From assembly GCA_029960955.1 (NCBI GenBank), contig JASBVS010000005.1, forward strand, positions 1 through 53,199: 53,199 nt of DNA, given 5' to 3'. Of this stretch, positions 46,799-53,199 are shown in pieces. Each line of letters begins with the position of its first letter. Positions within the stretch are counted from its first letter, which is position 1. A model generated the notes under the pieces. That model was given only the letters and a program-made list of their open reading frames with translations. It did no database searches and was not told the DNA's origin. A program made the translations under genes and the position numbers. Source of the stretch: Bacillota bacterium. Lineage in GTDB: Bacteria; Bacillota; Sulfobacillia; JAIMAT01.

Positions 46799-48556
46799 CT
46801 AGCCGGCGCCTTCGCCGATCAGGGCGCGAAGCCGGCCGCGCCAGCGCCGGTCGGCCTCGCGGGCCGCCTCCCGGGAGACGGGGACGAGGCGCAGCAGGTC
46901 GCCGGGCACCAGTTGCGCCAGCCGGTCGACGTCGGCGTCGATCACGGTGGCCACCCGCGCGTAGCCGCCGATCGTCGGCCGGTCGGCGAGGAGGATGATC
47001 GGCTCCCCGCCCGGCGGAACCTGGATCGCACCCAGCGCCACCGGCTCGGAGAGCGAGCGGCCCGCCGCGGCGGAGAGCGCCTCCGGGCGGAAGGCGAGCT
47101 TCCCGCCCTCGAGGCGCATCCCCGCCCGGTCGGAGGCCCGGGCCACCCGCCAGCTCCGGGCGAAGAGACCTTCGAGCGCGGCCGCCTCGAAGAGGTCGTC
47201 GTCGGGGCCGAGGGTGACGCGGAGCTCTACTGGCCGCCCCGCCTCCGGAAGAGGCGGGAGGAGGGGGGCCAGGCGATCCGGAGGCGCCGGGCTCCGCCTC
47301 CCCGCCCGGCCCGTGCGCAGCCGGTCGCCGGCGCGAAGCGGCCGGCCGTCGAGGCCGCCCACGCCGGCCAGCAGGTCGGTGGCGCGGCTCCCGCCCGGCG
47401 CCGGCACGTCGAGGCCGCCGGCGAAGGCGAGGTAGGCCCGCGCCCCGCGGCGCCGGCCCAGGAAGCGGAGCAGCTGCCCGGGTTGCGCCTCCGCCCGCTC
47501 GCCGGGCTGGAGCGGGCGCCCGTCGAGGCTGGCGCCCAGGTCGGCGCCCGCCAGCCCGATCCGGACCGGGCGCAGGAAGCGCAGGACGGGCCCCGCCACC
47601 GTCATCTCCAGCGCCGCCGCCCCCGGCTCGTTGCCGACCAGCGCGTTGGCGACCAGGAGCGCCGTCCGGTCGAGCGCCCCCGCGGTGACGAAGCCGTACT
47701 CCCGCCAGGCCCGGCGCCCCAGGTCCTGGACTGTCGTCAGGAAGCCCGGCCGGACCACCTCGACCACCGCCTCCTCCGCCCGCGCCTCGCTCTGCGGCCC
47801 CGCCCCGGCCGCCCGCGCCTCCGCCTCCAGCCGCCGGAACTCCGCCTCGTCCACGGGGCGGAAGAGGACCTCGTCGCCCAGCCGGATGCGGACCGGCGGC
47901 TCCTCGCCGGGCAGCAGGAGGGGCAGCGGGCAGCGGCCGATCAGCCGCCAGCCGCCGGGCGTGGCCGAGGGGTAGACGGCCGTCTGCCGCCCCGCGATGG
48001 CCACCGAGCCCGGCGGCACCCGCTCGCGGGGCGCCGCAAGGCGGTCGACCTCGAGCTCCCCGGGCAGTTGCCCCAGGTAGGCGAAGCCCGGGCTGAAGCC
48101 GAGCGCCAGCGCCCGGTAGGTGCGCGAGCTGTGGAGCCGGACCACTTCCTCGGGCGAGAGGCCGGTCTCCCGGGCGACCGCCTCCAGGTCGGGGCCGGCC
48201 TCGCCGCCGTAGAGGACCGGCAGCTCGATCCGTCGCGGCCTCTCCCCCTCGCCCGCGGTGCCGGGGAGGCCGCCGGAGGCCTCGTCCAGGGCCCGGTCGA
48301 GCCAGCGGACGAGCTCCGCCTCCGCCCAGAGCTCCGGGTCGAATTCGAGGTAGAGGGTGGCGTAGCCGCGGAGCAGCGCCTCGATCCCGCCCGGCAGGGG
48401 CGCGAGCGCCCGCGCCCAGGCGGCGAGGCGGGCCGCCGTCTCGGGGGAGGGAGGAAGCGGCTGGCCGCGCTCGTCGAGCGGATCCACGTAGACGGCCCGC
48501 TCCCCGGCGGGCCGGAGGCGGTAGAGGGGCGGGCGGGCGCCGGGTCGGCCCCTCAC
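46799..48556 (-). CDS. Fused 5-oxoprolinase subunits B and C (PxpB-PxpC / KipI-KipA)
   Basis: 585 aa. GTG overlapping the pxpA stop (GTGA). Residues about 10-255 are PxpB/KipI: PAGERAVYVDPL, and RTYRALALGFSPGFAYLGQL with ERVPPGSVAIAGRQTAVYPS. Residues about 268-585 are PxpC/KipA: VVRPGFLTTVQDLGRRAWRE, YGFVTAGALDRTALLVANAL, VALGAIQVPPGGEPIILLAD followed by RPTIGGYARVATVIDAD. In most bacteria these are two adjacent genes; fusion in one chain is a known arrangement. With PxpA it hydrolyses 5-oxo-L-proline (pyroglutamate) to glutamate at the cost of ATP, clearing a spontaneous damage product that forms faster at high temperature. In Bacillus KipI/KipA also affect kinase KinA. Confidence 0.93.
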   Translation of the reverse strand: MRGRPGARPPLYRLRPAGERAVYVDPLDERGQPLPPSPETAARLAAWARALAPLPGGIEALLRGYATLYLEFDPELWAEAELVRWLDRALDEASGGLPGTAGEGERPRRIELPVLYGGEAGPDLEAVARETGLSPEEVVRLHSSRTYRALALGFSPGFAYLGQLPGELEVDRLAAPRERVPPGSVAIAGRQTAVYPSATPGGWRLIGRCPLPLLLPGEEPPVRIRLGDEVLFRPVDEAEFRRLEAEARAAGAGPQSEARAEEAVVEVVRPGFLTTVQDLGRRAWREYGFVTAGALDRTALLVANALVGNEPGAAALEMTVAGPVLRFLRPVRIGLAGADLGASLDGRPLQPGERAEAQPGQLLRFLGRRRGARAYLAFAGGLDVPAPGGSRATDLLAGVGGLDGRPLRAGDRLRTGRAGRRSPAPPDRLAPLLPPLPEAGRPVELRVTLGPDDDLFEAAALEGLFARSWRVARASDRAGMRLEGGKLAFRPEALSAAAGRSLSEPVALGAIQVPPGGEPIILLADRPTIGGYARVATVIDADVDRLAQLVPGDLLRLVPVSREAAREADRRWRGRLRALIGEGAG

Positions 48557-49317
48557 GCGCGGACCGGGGCGATCTCGACGCCCGCCGCCTCCAGCCGCCG
48601 GCGGACGGCCTCCGCCAGCCGGATCGCCTCGGGGTTGTCGCCGTGGAGGCAGAGCGTCTCCGCGCGGAGCTCCACTTCCTCGCCGGTGACGGAGGCGATG
48701 CGGCCGTCGCGGACGATGCTCAGCGCCCGCTCCGCCACCTCCTCCGGGTCGTGGAAGACGGCGCCGGGCTGCGAGCGGGGCTGCAGTCGCCCGTCGGGAA
48801 GGTAGGCGCGGTCGGCGAAGGCCTCGAGGGCGACCCGCAGCCCCGCCTCCTCCCCCGCCCGCGCCAGCTCGCCGCCCGGCTGCGCGTAGAGGATCAGCCG
48901 GGGATCGACCCGGCGGACGGCCCGGGCGATCGCCTCGGCCAGGCGCCGGTCGCGGGCGGCGCGGTTGTACATGGCGCCGTGGGGCTTGACGTGGTGGAGC
49001 GGCACGCCCTCCGCCTCGCAGAAGGCACGCAGGGCGCCGATCTGGTAGATGACCGCCGCCTCGGCCTCCTCCGGGCTCATCTCGAGGTCGCGGCGCCCGA
49101 AGCCGACCAGGTCCGGGTAGCCCGGATGCGCCCCCACCGCCACGCCCAGGCGCGCCGCCGCCCGCACCGTCCGCGCCATGGTCACCGGGTCGGAGGCGTG
49201 GAAGCCGCAGGCGACGTTGGCCGAGGTGATGCGGGCGAGGAGCGCCTCGTCCTCCCCCATCCGCCAGACGCCGAAGCCTTCGCCCAGGTCGGCGTTCAGG
49301 TCGATGCGCAGGCTCAC
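48553..49317 (-). CDS. pxpA: 5-oxoprolinase subunit A (LamB/YcsF family)
   Basis: 254 aa, the family's usual length. GTG with GGGAGGGAG upstream and overlapping the stop of the flavoprotein gene (GTGA). Signature motifs: RIDLNADLGEGFGVW, SANVACGFHASDPVTMARTV, VAVGAHPGYPDLVGFGRRDL, HHVKPHGAMYNRAARDRRLA and TLCLHGDNPEAIRLAEAVRR. The His and Asp residues of the catalytic face are in place. Works as a complex with the downstream fused B-C subunit to convert pyroglutamate to glutamate. The three-gene overlap suggests coordinated synthesis. Confidence 0.96.
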   Translation of the reverse strand: MSLRIDLNADLGEGFGVWRMGEDEALLARITSANVACGFHASDPVTMARTVRAAARLGVAVGAHPGYPDLVGFGRRDLEMSPEEAEAAVIYQIGALRAFCEAEGVPLHHVKPHGAMYNRAARDRRLAEAIARAVRRVDPRLILYAQPGGELARAGEEAGLRVALEAFADRAYLPDGRLQPRSQPGAVFHDPEEVAERALSIVRDGRIASVTGEEVELRAETLCLHGDNPEAIRLAEAVRRRLEAAGVEIAPVRA

Positions 49318-50531
49318 GCTCTCTCCCTCCCGATGCCCTCTTCGCCGATGACCGTCGCCGGCCTCCGCGGACGCCGCTCGCGCCCGGATCCGAGCAGGTC
49401 GGCCAGCAGCCCGGCCACCCGCTCGGCCAGGGCCGGCGAGGCGGTCAGCCCGGGCGACTCGATGCCGACCATGTCCACCCATCCGGGCAGCCCCCGGTCC
49501 GCCTCGTGGCGGAGCACGAAGTCGCGCGGCGGCTCGCCCGGGCCTTGCAGCTTGGGGCGGACGCCCGCCATCTCGGGCTCGAGGTCCTCCGGCTCCAGCT
49601 CCGGCAGGTAGCGGCGGGCCGCCTCCCAGAAGGCATGGCGCTTGGAGGCGTCCACGCTGAACTCCGGGCTCTCCCGCCAGCCCGGGTCGAGCCAGGTGAG
49701 GTCCGGTCCGAGACGAAGGCGGCCGTCCAAGTCCGGCGTGGCGTGGATGCCGAGCCCGGCCACCTCCGCCTCCGGCAGCGGGTAGACGGGGCGCCCGATC
49801 AGCCCGGCCTTGGCCGGGCGGACGCTGAAGTACTCGCCCTTGGCGAAGCGGAGCCCGTAGCCGGCCGCCTCCGGCTCGATCCCGGCCAGCGCCGCCACCC
49901 GGTCGGCCTCGAGCCCGGCGGCGTTGACCACCAGGCGCGAGGTGTACCGGAAGAGTTCGCCGTCGGGATCGCGGACGGTCAGCCGGAAACCCTCCGGCGC
50001 CGGCTCCACCGCGACGAGCCGCGTCTGGAGCAGCAGCTCCGCGCCGCGCGAGCGCGCCTCCGCCGCGAGGGCGCGGACCAGCGTGGCCGCGTCGAGGATG
50101 CCGGTGGAAGGGACCCAGATCGCCGCCCGCGCGCGGACGTGCGGCTCCACCCTGCGGACTTCGCCGGCCTCGAGCAGGCGGATCCCCTCCACGCCGCAGG
50201 CTTCGCCGTTTCGCGCCAGCCGCCCGAGCGCCGGCAGCTCCTCCCCGCTCGAGGCGACCACCAGCTTGCCGGTCCGCCGGTGCGGAACGCCGAGCCGCTC
50301 GCAGAGCGGGTAGAGGAGCCGGTTGCCGGCCACGCAGGCCTCCGCCTTGAGCGAACCCGGCCGGTAGTAGAGGCCGGAGTGGATCACCTGGCTGTTGCGC
50401 GAGGAAGTCTCCTCGCCCGCCCGCCGGTTCCGCTCCAGGATCCAGACCGTCCGCCCCGGCGCGGCCAGGCGCGCCGCCACCGCCAGGCCGACGACGCCCG
50501 CGCCCACCACCGTCAGATCGACGTCCTGCAT
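49314..50531 (-). CDS. FAD-dependent L-2-hydroxyglutarate oxidase/dehydrogenase-like enzyme
   Basis: 405 aa from the ATG at 50531 directly before the Rossmann fold; an ATG 27 nt upstream (414 aa) is also possible, and neither has an ideal ribosome binding site. The FAD site is DLTVVGAGVVGLAVAARLAA with ILERNRRAGEETSSRNSQVI and HSGLYYRPGSLKAEACVAGN, which is diagnostic of the LhgO/L2HGDH branch of the DAO family. Later motifs: LVVNAAGLEADRVAALAGIE, RFAKGEYFSV and FVLRHEADRGLPGWVDMVGI followed by ESPGLTASPALA. Oxidises L-2-hydroxyglutarate to 2-oxoglutarate in the family; substrates such as L-2-hydroxy acids are also possible. Leads the pxpA-pxpBC unit by overlap, joining two routes into glutamate/2-oxoglutarate. 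Confidence 0.88.
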   Translation of the reverse strand: MQDVDLTVVGAGVVGLAVAARLAAPGRTVWILERNRRAGEETSSRNSQVIHSGLYYRPGSLKAEACVAGNRLLYPLCERLGVPHRRTGKLVVASSGEELPALGRLARNGEACGVEGIRLLEAGEVRRVEPHVRARAAIWVPSTGILDAATLVRALAAEARSRGAELLLQTRLVAVEPAPEGFRLTVRDPDGELFRYTSRLVVNAAGLEADRVAALAGIEPEAAGYGLRFAKGEYFSVRPAKAGLIGRPVYPLPEAEVAGLGIHATPDLDGRLRLGPDLTWLDPGWRESPEFSVDASKRHAFWEAARRYLPELEPEDLEPEMAGVRPKLQGPGEPPRDFVLRHEADRGLPGWVDMVGIESPGLTASPALAERVAGLLADLLGSGRERRPRRPATVIGEEGIGRERA

Positions 50532-50627
50532 GGCGACGGGACCGCCTCCGACCTCCATGGTAGCCGCCCCCGGGGCGGGGCGGCCGGCGGGCGTGGTAGC
50601 ATCGGGCGTGGACCGAGGTGATCGCGA

Positions 50628-51617
50628 CTGTTCGACCTGCTGGTGATCGGCGCCGGGCCCTGCGGCCTCGCGGTGGGCGTCGAGGCCCGGCGGGCCGGCC
50701 TCTCCTTCCTGATCGTGGAGAAGGGAGCGCTGACCGACGCGCTGGTCCGCTTCCCCCGGCAGATGACCTTCTTCAGCACGGCGGACCTGCTGGAGATCGG
50801 CGGCTACCCCTTCGTCTCCGCGCGCCCGCGGCCGACGCGACAGGAAGCGCTCGAGTACTACCGCCTGGTGGCCGAGCGCGAGCGCCTGCCGCTCCGCCTC
50901 TACGAGCGGGCGGAGGCGCCGAGGCGGCTCGAGGACGGGTCCGGCTTCCTCGTGCCGACGGAGCGCCGCGACGGCCGGCGCGACCGGATCCGCGCCCGCT
51001 GCGTCGTCCTCGCCACCGGCTACTTCGACCACCCCAACCGCCTCGGCGTGCCGGGCGAGGAGCTGGACAAGGTGAGCCACTACTACGACGAGCCCTACCG
51101 CTACGTGGGTCAGCGGGTGCTGGTCGTCGGCGGTCGCAACTCCGCGGTGGAGGCGGCGATGGAGCTGGAGCGCCACGGCGCCCAGGTGACGCTCGTCCAC
51201 CGCGGCCCGGAGCTCTCGGAGAAGGTGAAGCCGTGGGTCCGGCCGGAGATGGAGAGCCTCCTGGCCAAGGGGCGGATCCGCGCCCTCTGGCGGAGCCGGG
51301 TGCGCGCGATCCGGACGGACGAGGTGGAGCTGGAGACGCCGGAGGGGGTGCGCACGCTCGCCAATGACTTCGTGCTGGCGATGACCGGCTACCGCCCCGA
51401 CCACCGCCTGCTCGAGGAAGCGGGCGTCCGCATCGACCCCGCCAGCGGCGCCCCGCTCTACGACCCCGCGACCATGGAGACCAACGTGCCCGGCCTCTTC
51501 GTCGCCGGCGTCCTGGCCGCGGGCAACGAGGCCAACGCCATCTTCATCGAGAACGGCCGCCTCCACGCGCAGCCCATCGTCCGCCGCGTGCAGGAGATCC
51601 TCGGCCGGGCATGCTAA
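50628..51617 (+). CDS. ypdA: YpdA-type bacillithiol disulfide reductase
   Basis: 329 aa from a CTG start. An in-frame TGA stops the frame nine nucleotides upstream, and the first ATG/GTG/TTG (GTG at 50643) would remove the first beta strand (FDLLVIGAGPCGLAVGVEA) of the FAD fold. The CTG at 50628 has GAGGTGAT seven nucleotides before it, so I take it. YpdA features: KGALTDALVRFPRQMTFFST, ADLLEIGGYPFVS, RPTRQEALEYYRLVAERERL, VVLATGYFDHPNRLGVPGEE and NADPH site VLVVGGRNSAVEAAMELERH. There is no CxxC pair, as in YpdA. It reduces bacillithiol disulfide with NADPH, implying that the cell uses bacillithiol. Followed by tlp 18 nt later. Confidence 0.9.
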   Translation: MFDLLVIGAGPCGLAVGVEARRAGLSFLIVEKGALTDALVRFPRQMTFFSTADLLEIGGYPFVSARPRPTRQEALEYYRLVAERERLPLRLYERAEAPRRLEDGSGFLVPTERRDGRRDRIRARCVVLATGYFDHPNRLGVPGEELDKVSHYYDEPYRYVGQRVLVVGGRNSAVEAAMELERHGAQVTLVHRGPELSEKVKPWVRPEMESLLAKGRIRALWRSRVRAIRTDEVELETPEGVRTLANDFVLAMTGYRPDHRLLEEAGVRIDPASGAPLYDPATMETNVPGLFVAGVLAAGNEANAIFIENGRLHAQPIVRRVQEILGRAC

Positions 51618-51635
51618 CCGCCGGGAGGTGGTCGC

Positions 51636-51890
51636 ATGCCCAAGCCCGACGACCGCTCCGACAACGTCGCCAGGCTGCAGGAGCAGATCGAGAACACCTT
51701 CGAGAACCTCCGCGAGGCGCAGGAGCGCCTGCGGGCGGATTCCCGCGATCTCCCCGAGGAGCAGGAGGATGCGATCCGCCGGAAGAACCAGCGGCGACGC
51801 GAGGCCATCGAGGGCTTCCGGGAGGAGATCCGCGACGAGGTGGACGACCGGCGGGAGGCCGGCGCGGCCTACCCGCGCCGGGAGGAGTGA
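51636..51890 (+). CDS. tlp: Small acid-soluble spore protein, Tlp family
   Basis: 84 aa, ATG with GGGAGG seven nucleotides upstream. The sequence MPKPDDRSDNVARLQEQIEN followed by TFENLREAQERL, then NQRRREAIEGFREEIRDEVD, matches the Tlp (thioredoxin-like-named, but not thioredoxin) small acid-soluble spore proteins of Bacilli and Clostridia. It is entirely helical and highly charged, with no Cys. In Bacillus tlp is made in the forespore under sigma-G and stored in the spore core. Its presence is good evidence for endospore formation. No forespore promoter could be defined in the 18-nt gap, so it may be read through from ypdA. Confidence 0.92.
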   Translation: MPKPDDRSDNVARLQEQIENTFENLREAQERLRADSRDLPEEQEDAIRRKNQRRREAIEGFREEIRDEVDDRREAGAAYPRREE

Positions 51891-51950
51891 GCCCGCGGGA
51901 AACCTTCCGCCCGCGCGGCGGAGCGGCCGCTGACCCCGAGCGATAGGCTG

Positions 51951-51984
51951 GCGGAGAGGGGCGGGGAAGCCGACCCCTCTCCGC
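51951..51984 (+). terminator. Strong hairpin after tlp
   Basis: Perfect 11-bp arms (51951-51961 and 51974-51984; GCGGAGAGGGG and its complement) with a 12-nt loop, followed by CGCTTCTTGCC. It lies 60 nt after the tlp stop and 74 nt before the next start, as expected for a terminator of the ypdA-tlp unit. The U tract is poor. Confidence 0.6.
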
Positions 51985-52057
51985 CGCTTCTTGCCGCGCT
52001 CCCGTGCACCCGGGCGCCGGCGCGCGGCGCGGAGCAGGTCTCGCGGGGGGTGGGCGG

Positions 52058-52873
52058 ATGAGCCTGCGCGTCCTCGCCTGGAACATCCACTCGGGTATCG
52101 GGCTGGACGGCCGCCTCGACCTGGAGCGGATCGCCCGCCTCCTTCGCGCCGCCCGCCCGGACCTGGTCGCGCTGACCGAGGTGAGCCGGAACTGGCCCGG
52201 CCGCGGCCGCGTCGACCAGGCCCGGCGGCTGGCCGAACTGGCCGGCTTCCGCCGGTGGCTCTTCGCCCCCGCCTTCCGGCGGGGCTGGGCGGCCTTCGGC
52301 AACGCCTTCCTGAGCCCCCACCGCCTGGAGTCGGCCGCCGCCCTCACCCTGCCGCCGGCACGGCGAAGCCTGGCGCTCCTCGGCCTGGCGCACCGGCCCG
52401 AACCGCGCCTGCTTCTCTGCGCGCGGCTGGAGTGGCCTCCGGCAGCGGAGCCGGCAAGCACCGGGCAGGGCGCCCGCGAGGGCCACCCTCGGGGAACCTT
52501 CCTTCGCGTCCCCGTGGCCGTCACGCACCTCGGGCTCTCCGCCCGCGAGCGGGAGGCGCAGAGCCGCGCCGTCGCCGCCTGGCTCGAGGAAGCGGGCCCC
52601 CTGGCCATCCTGGCGGGCGACCTGAACGCCGCCCTGGAGGCGCGGGAGCTGGCGCCGCTCCTGCGCGGGATGGCGGACGCGTGCCGCGAGCGAGGCGAGC
52701 CGACCTATCCCGCCGACCGGCCCGCCGCCCGCATCGACCACCTCCTCGTCGGGCCGGCCTGGCGCGTGGTCGAGGCGGGCGTCTGGCGCGACCCCGCCGG
52801 CGAGGTGGCTGTGGCCTCCGACCATCTGCCCGTGCTGGCCGCGCTCGACCCGGTCGCGCCTCCCCCAGGGTAG
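52058..52873 (+). CDS. Endonuclease/exonuclease/phosphatase (EEP) family protein
   Basis: 271 aa; ATG preceded by GGGGGGTGGGCGG. The EEP active-site motifs are all visible: LRVLAWNIHSGIGLDGRLDL (Asn), ARPDLVALTEVSRN (metal Glu), AGDLNAALEAREL (Asp-Leu-Asn), RIDHLLVGPAWRVVEAG and ASDHLPVLAALDP (Asp-His). No signal peptide or membrane segment. The family includes nucleases, phosphodiesterases and phosphatases, and substrate cannot be predicted. The region 125-150 (WPPAAEPASTGQGAREGHPR) is a low-complexity insertion. It stands alone between a terminator and a separate promoter region. Confidence 0.88.
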   Translation: MSLRVLAWNIHSGIGLDGRLDLERIARLLRAARPDLVALTEVSRNWPGRGRVDQARRLAELAGFRRWLFAPAFRRGWAAFGNAFLSPHRLESAAALTLPPARRSLALLGLAHRPEPRLLLCARLEWPPAAEPASTGQGAREGHPRGTFLRVPVAVTHLGLSAREREAQSRAVAAWLEEAGPLAILAGDLNAALEARELAPLLRGMADACRERGEPTYPADRPAARIDHLLVGPAWRVVEAGVWRDPAGEVAVASDHLPVLAALDPVAPPPG

Positions 52874-52966
52874 TGCGGCCGGCGGCGGCGCGACGCCGCG
52901 ACGCCGCCCTTGCGGCGCGGGCCCCCTGCCCCTGCAGCCGGAACGTGCGCGCCGGCCGTCGAAGCG

Positions 52967-52972
52967 TATAAG
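52967..52972 (+). promoter_or_regulatory. -10 candidate for the last, partial gene
   Basis: TATAAG lies 49 nt before the ATG at 53022, in an otherwise GC-saturated 148-nt gap. No good -35 sits 17 nt further up. GGAAC at 52940 is 20 nt from CGTAT, too far for a normal ECF promoter. Confidence 0.35.
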
Positions 52973-53021
52973 CTGCTGCATCCCGCGCCTCGCGCGCGGG
53001 CACAGCGAGGAGGTGACAAGG

Positions 53022-53199
53022 ATGATCGGCGTGGACGACAGCCTCCGACCGCACCTGCACAAGTGCGACCCGGCCCTGCTCCGTCACCTGCAGGGCGTCA
53101 CCGACCCCCAGGCGGAGCTCCGGCTCCTGGTCCAGGGCCGACCGGGCCTGGACGAGGCGGCGGCCGGCGAACTCCGCCGCCACGTCGAGGGGTGCGGCG
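53022..53199 (+). CDS. N-terminus of an unrecognised protein (truncated by window end)
   Basis: 59 codons visible. ATG with AGGAGGTGAC six nucleotides upstream, a strong ribosome binding site. The fragment reads MIGVDDSLRPHLHKCDPALL, RHLQGVTDPQAELRLLVQGR and LDEAAAGELRRHVEGCG. There is no signal peptide at the extreme N-terminus. A helical segment followed by an ELRLLVQ strand resembles the propeptide start of subtilisin-like (S8) proteases, but this is only a guess from a short fragment. Confidence 0.65.
   Translation, partial: MIGVDDSLRPHLHKCDPALLRHLQGVTDPQAELRLLVQGRPGLDEAAAGELRRHVEGCG

Noticed and set aside
52940-52969. GGAAC...CGTAT as an ECF promoter before the last gene
   Set aside because: The spacing is 20 nt against the usual 16-17.

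Overview
The window is very GC-rich (roughly 70% or more by eye) and reads as the chromosome of a deep-branching, probably thermophilic, spore-forming Bacillota (Firmicutes), of the Thermaerobacter/Symbiobacterium kind. The evidence is a Tlp-type small acid-soluble spore protein, a YpdA-type bacillithiol disulfide reductase, a PolI without proofreading residues, a pyruvate kinase with the extra C-terminal PEP-utiliser domain of Bacilli, strong AGGAGG ribosome binding sites and many GTG/TTG starts. Assignment to a genus is inference.

Layout. 1-8.0 kb, minus strand: an ECF sigma factor and its zinc-type anti-sigma factor lead into polA-mutM-orf64-coaE and a lytic transglycosylase, then tRNA-Leu(CAG) and a partial lipoprotein. 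A second leucine tRNA (CAA) is divergent at 8.1 kb. 8.3-12.2 kb: a peptide/nickel-type ABC importer (permease, binding protein, permease) without its ATPases. 12.5-19.5 kb: a cytosolic PAS histidine kinase, a DUF2007-like small protein, pfkA, pyk, an aspartate-type aminotransferase and mrp, all in one direction. 19.6-26.4 kb: an MFS exporter whose start codon overlaps that of a divergent ADP-ribose-type Nudix hydrolase, then dnaE and murD. 26.5-31.2 kb, plus strand: the MoxR / DUF58 / transglutaminase triad. 31.2-33.3 kb: DUF402 protein, M20 amidohydrolase and a GlnR-like MerR regulator. 33.7-35.6 kb: a GH130 glycoside phosphorylase and a heavily deleted MHS-family transporter pseudogene. 35.7-38.1 kb: a divergent PAP2 protein, a polysaccharide deacetylase and a diacylglycerol-glucosyltransferase/MGDG-synthase-like enzyme.

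38.15-39.5 kb holds the most interesting gene: a thioredoxin-fold plus NHL-propeller protein with an in-frame TGA exactly where the family has the first cysteine of its C-x-x-C motif, followed at once by a SECIS-like hairpin. I read it as a selenoprotein with a U-x-x-C redox motif. 39.5-42.7 kb: a small membrane protein, a frameshifted gene remnant, a class II aldolase with a long N-terminal extension and a zinc alcohol dehydrogenase behind a palindromic operator.

42.8-45.9 kb: a TPP-riboswitch-controlled thiamine-precursor ABC importer (promoter, aptamer and terminator all visible) with a 51-residue membrane protein at its end. 46.0-53.2 kb: a 5-formyl-THF cyclo-ligase-like protein; an overlapping operon of an L-2-hydroxyglutarate-oxidase-like flavoprotein, 5-oxoprolinase subunit A and a fused B-C subunit; then ypdA, tlp, an endonuclease/exonuclease/phosphatase-family protein and the start of an unrecognised gene. 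Starts were chosen from Shine-Dalgarno spacing, overlaps with upstream stops and family N-termini. Gene functions are from recognised motifs only; no database search was run.
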